DNA of 15,027 nt, from contig JAISLO010000030.1 of assembly GCA_031290815.1 (NCBI GenBank), forward strand, positions 1 to 15,027, given 5' to 3'. The notes beneath the pieces are model-generated. The model was given only the letters and a program-made list of their open reading frames with translations, was not told the DNA's origin and made no database searches. Shown here in pieces: positions 13,957 to 15,027 of this stretch. The position numbers were made by a program, and so were the translations under genes. The DNA is from Synergistaceae bacterium. Lineage in GTDB: Bacteria; Synergistota; Synergistia; Synergistales; Synergistaceae. How positions within the stretch are numbered: the stretch's first letter is position 1; each line of letters opens with the position of its first letter.

Positions 13957-14955
13957 ATGCGCGAGATTGTCAAAAGATACGGGGAGGAGATATACGGCGA
14001 CGCGCAGCGTTTGGCCGCGGTGATCAAGGATTTTTTCCCGGCCGCGGACAATGTTCCCTTGACCAAAAACCTGGTGCGGGCGGTGGAGGACGGAGTCCCT
14101 GAGAAGCTCCTGCGGGTGAAGGCCGCCGGTGAGGACCTCGAACGGAATGTGGACAGGATATTCGTCGCCTTCAGGGACGAAAACGCGATAGTCCACGGGG
14201 TGGCGCTGGAGGTCGTCTCGCTCTTTTCGGCAGCCCTGCTCGGGATGATGCCCCTGCAGGCGGCGGCTGTCAGGACCGGTCAAAATCAAATACGGACACA
14301 AGCACAGCAGCCAGGAAATCCGCTCAGCGGCGTATCTCTCGAAGCGACACAGAAGCTGTTTGATTCTATTACAACCGCGACACCCGAACTCGTGAACCAA
14401 CTCATCCTGGAGGGTGCTTACGCGGACGGGTTTGACAAAGATGGGTGGACTCCATTGATGCGGGCCGCTTCGAGCAACGGGAATCCCGAGGTTCTGCAAG
14501 TTCTGATCGATGCCGGCGCCGACGTCAACAAGGCCAATAAAGACGAATGGACTCCTTCGATGCTGGCCGCTTCGAGCAATGGGAATCCCGAAGTTCTGCG
14601 GGTTTTGATCAACGCCGGTGCCGACGTCAACAAGGTCAATAAAGACGAGCAAACTTCTCTGATGTTGGTCGCTTCCGGCAGAGGAAATCTTGAAATTCTG
14701 CGGATTTTGGTTGGAGCCGGAGCGGACGTCAACAAGCCCGACAGCTATGGGCGGACTCCGTTGATGAGGGCTGCTTTCCTCAACGGGAATCCCGAAGTTC
14801 TGCGAGTCCTGATCGATGCCGGTGCCGATGTAAACATAAAAGGCAGATTTGACAACAAAAAGGCACTGGATTATATAGAGCATAATAAAAATAAAAAATT
14901 TATAACATCGTCAGACGAATACAAGCTCTTGGTGCTGATGACATCGCCAAATTGA
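13957..14955 (+). CDS. Ankyrin-repeat protein, fourth gene of the kinase/VWA/PP2C cassette
   Basis: This protein is about 332 residues in two parts. The first 90 or so residues, from REIVKRYGEEIYGDAQRL through AAVIKDFFP and LVRAVEDGVPEKLL to the SLFSAALLG segment, are helical. They resemble an accessory domain I recall in multidomain signalling proteins, with a pattern like R-x-x-x-LL-x-D-x-x-P followed by L-x-x-A-x-x-x-G-x-P-x-x-LL; this match is from memory. A Gln/Pro linker follows, then four ankyrin repeats and a Lys/Asn-rich C-terminus. No signal peptide or clear membrane helix is seen. The ATG at 13957 is favoured by GGAG seven bases ahead; GTGs at 13930, 13939 and 13954 are alternatives. 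Ankyrin repeats bind proteins, so it may bring a target to the kinase/phosphatase pair. Its function is unknown. Confidence 0.82.
   Translation: MREIVKRYGEEIYGDAQRLAAVIKDFFPAADNVPLTKNLVRAVEDGVPEKLLRVKAAGEDLERNVDRIFVAFRDENAIVHGVALEVVSLFSAALLGMMPLQAAAVRTGQNQIRTQAQQPGNPLSGVSLEATQKLFDSITTATPELVNQLILEGAYADGFDKDGWTPLMRAASSNGNPEVLQVLIDAGADVNKANKDEWTPSMLAASSNGNPEVLRVLINAGADVNKVNKDEQTSLMLVASGRGNLEILRILVGAGADVNKPDSYGRTPLMRAAFLNGNPEVLRVLIDAGADVNIKGRFDNKKALDYIEHNKNKKFITSSDEYKLLVLMTSPN
14440..14847 (+). repeat. Four tandem 102-bp repeats encoding 34-residue ankyrin units
   Basis: Four consecutive 102-bp units encode versions of D-x-W-T-P-L-M-x-A-A-S-S-N-G-N-P-E-V-L-x-V-L-I-x-A-G-A-D-V-N-K. Units 1, 2 and 4 share long stretches of DNA such as AACGGGAATCCCGA or one-base variants; unit 3 is more diverged. 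The period is 34 instead of the usual 33 residues because of an extra residue before the Gly. High DNA identity suggests recent duplication or gene conversion, so the copy number may vary between strains. Confidence 0.9.
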
Positions 14956-14962
14956 CCGCAAA

Positions 14963-15002
14963 AAATTGGCTTCTGGAAACTGTTGTCAATTTAAGCTTTT
15001 TT
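14963..15002 (+). terminator. Weak candidate terminator after the ankyrin gene
   Basis: Just after the stop, AAATTGGC (14963-14970) can pair with GTCAATTT (14985-14992), including one G-T pair, around a 14-base loop. A run of six T follows at 14997-15002. The stem is AT-rich and four bases separate it from the T-run, so termination would be weak. Confidence 0.35.
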
Positions 15003-15027
15003 GCATGTTTCTTTACGAGGACTGGTT

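Noticed and set aside
13777..14883. A 368-codon open frame on the minus strand opposite the ankyrin gene
   Set aside because: Its repetitive protein is only the reverse reading of the ankyrin repeats, it has no recognisable domain, and the plus strand clearly encodes a real protein family.

Overview
The window is a compact bacterial chromosome segment, moderately GC-rich (about 60% in the housekeeping part by eye). It has tight operons, frequent GTG/TTG starts and purine-rich Shine-Dalgarno sites. The order yebC-ruvC-ruvA-ruvB-DUF2905-queA is common in deep-branching anaerobes. It is followed here by a modular cobalamin-dependent methionine synthase whose reactivation domain is a separate gene. 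Together these point to an anaerobe of the Synergistota, or less likely a Thermotogota/Bacillota relative. This placement is inferred from gene order and protein style; there is no rRNA gene in the window.

Layout. (1) 32-1430, plus strand: a cation diffusion facilitator transporter and a lipoprotein signal peptidase (LspA). They converge on (2) 1514-2128, minus strand: an isoprenylcysteine/phospholipid-type membrane methyltransferase. (3) 2225-10493, minus strand: a long colinear block, probably driven at least in part by a promoter just upstream of yebC. In transcription order it reads yebC, ruvC, ruvA, ruvB, a DUF2905 membrane protein, queA, a MetH-reactivation-domain protein, metF and metH. 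The metH frame is intact over about 784 codons except for one in-frame TAG at codon 258. (4) 10733-14955, plus strand, divergent from yebC: an accessory cassette of Ser/Thr-type protein kinase, TerY-like VWA protein, PP2C phosphatase and an ankyrin-repeat protein. It looks less GC-rich than the housekeeping block.

How the genes fit together. RuvABC process Holliday junctions and YebC is a translation or transcription factor. QueA consumes S-adenosylmethionine to make queuosine. MetF, MetH and the reactivation protein regenerate methionine and so supply S-adenosylmethionine. The plus-strand cassette matches the kinase/VWA/PP2C triad known from tellurium-resistance-associated (TerY-P) systems and from E. 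coli yegI-yegL-yegK. Here it carries a fourth, closely linked gene whose product joins a conserved-looking N-terminal domain to four near-identical 34-residue ankyrin repeats. This is the most likely place for a little-described system.

No stretch over 300 bases lacks a gene. The longest gap, 10494-10732, holds the divergent promoter region. I see no rRNA, tRNA, CRISPR array, insertion sequence or origin.
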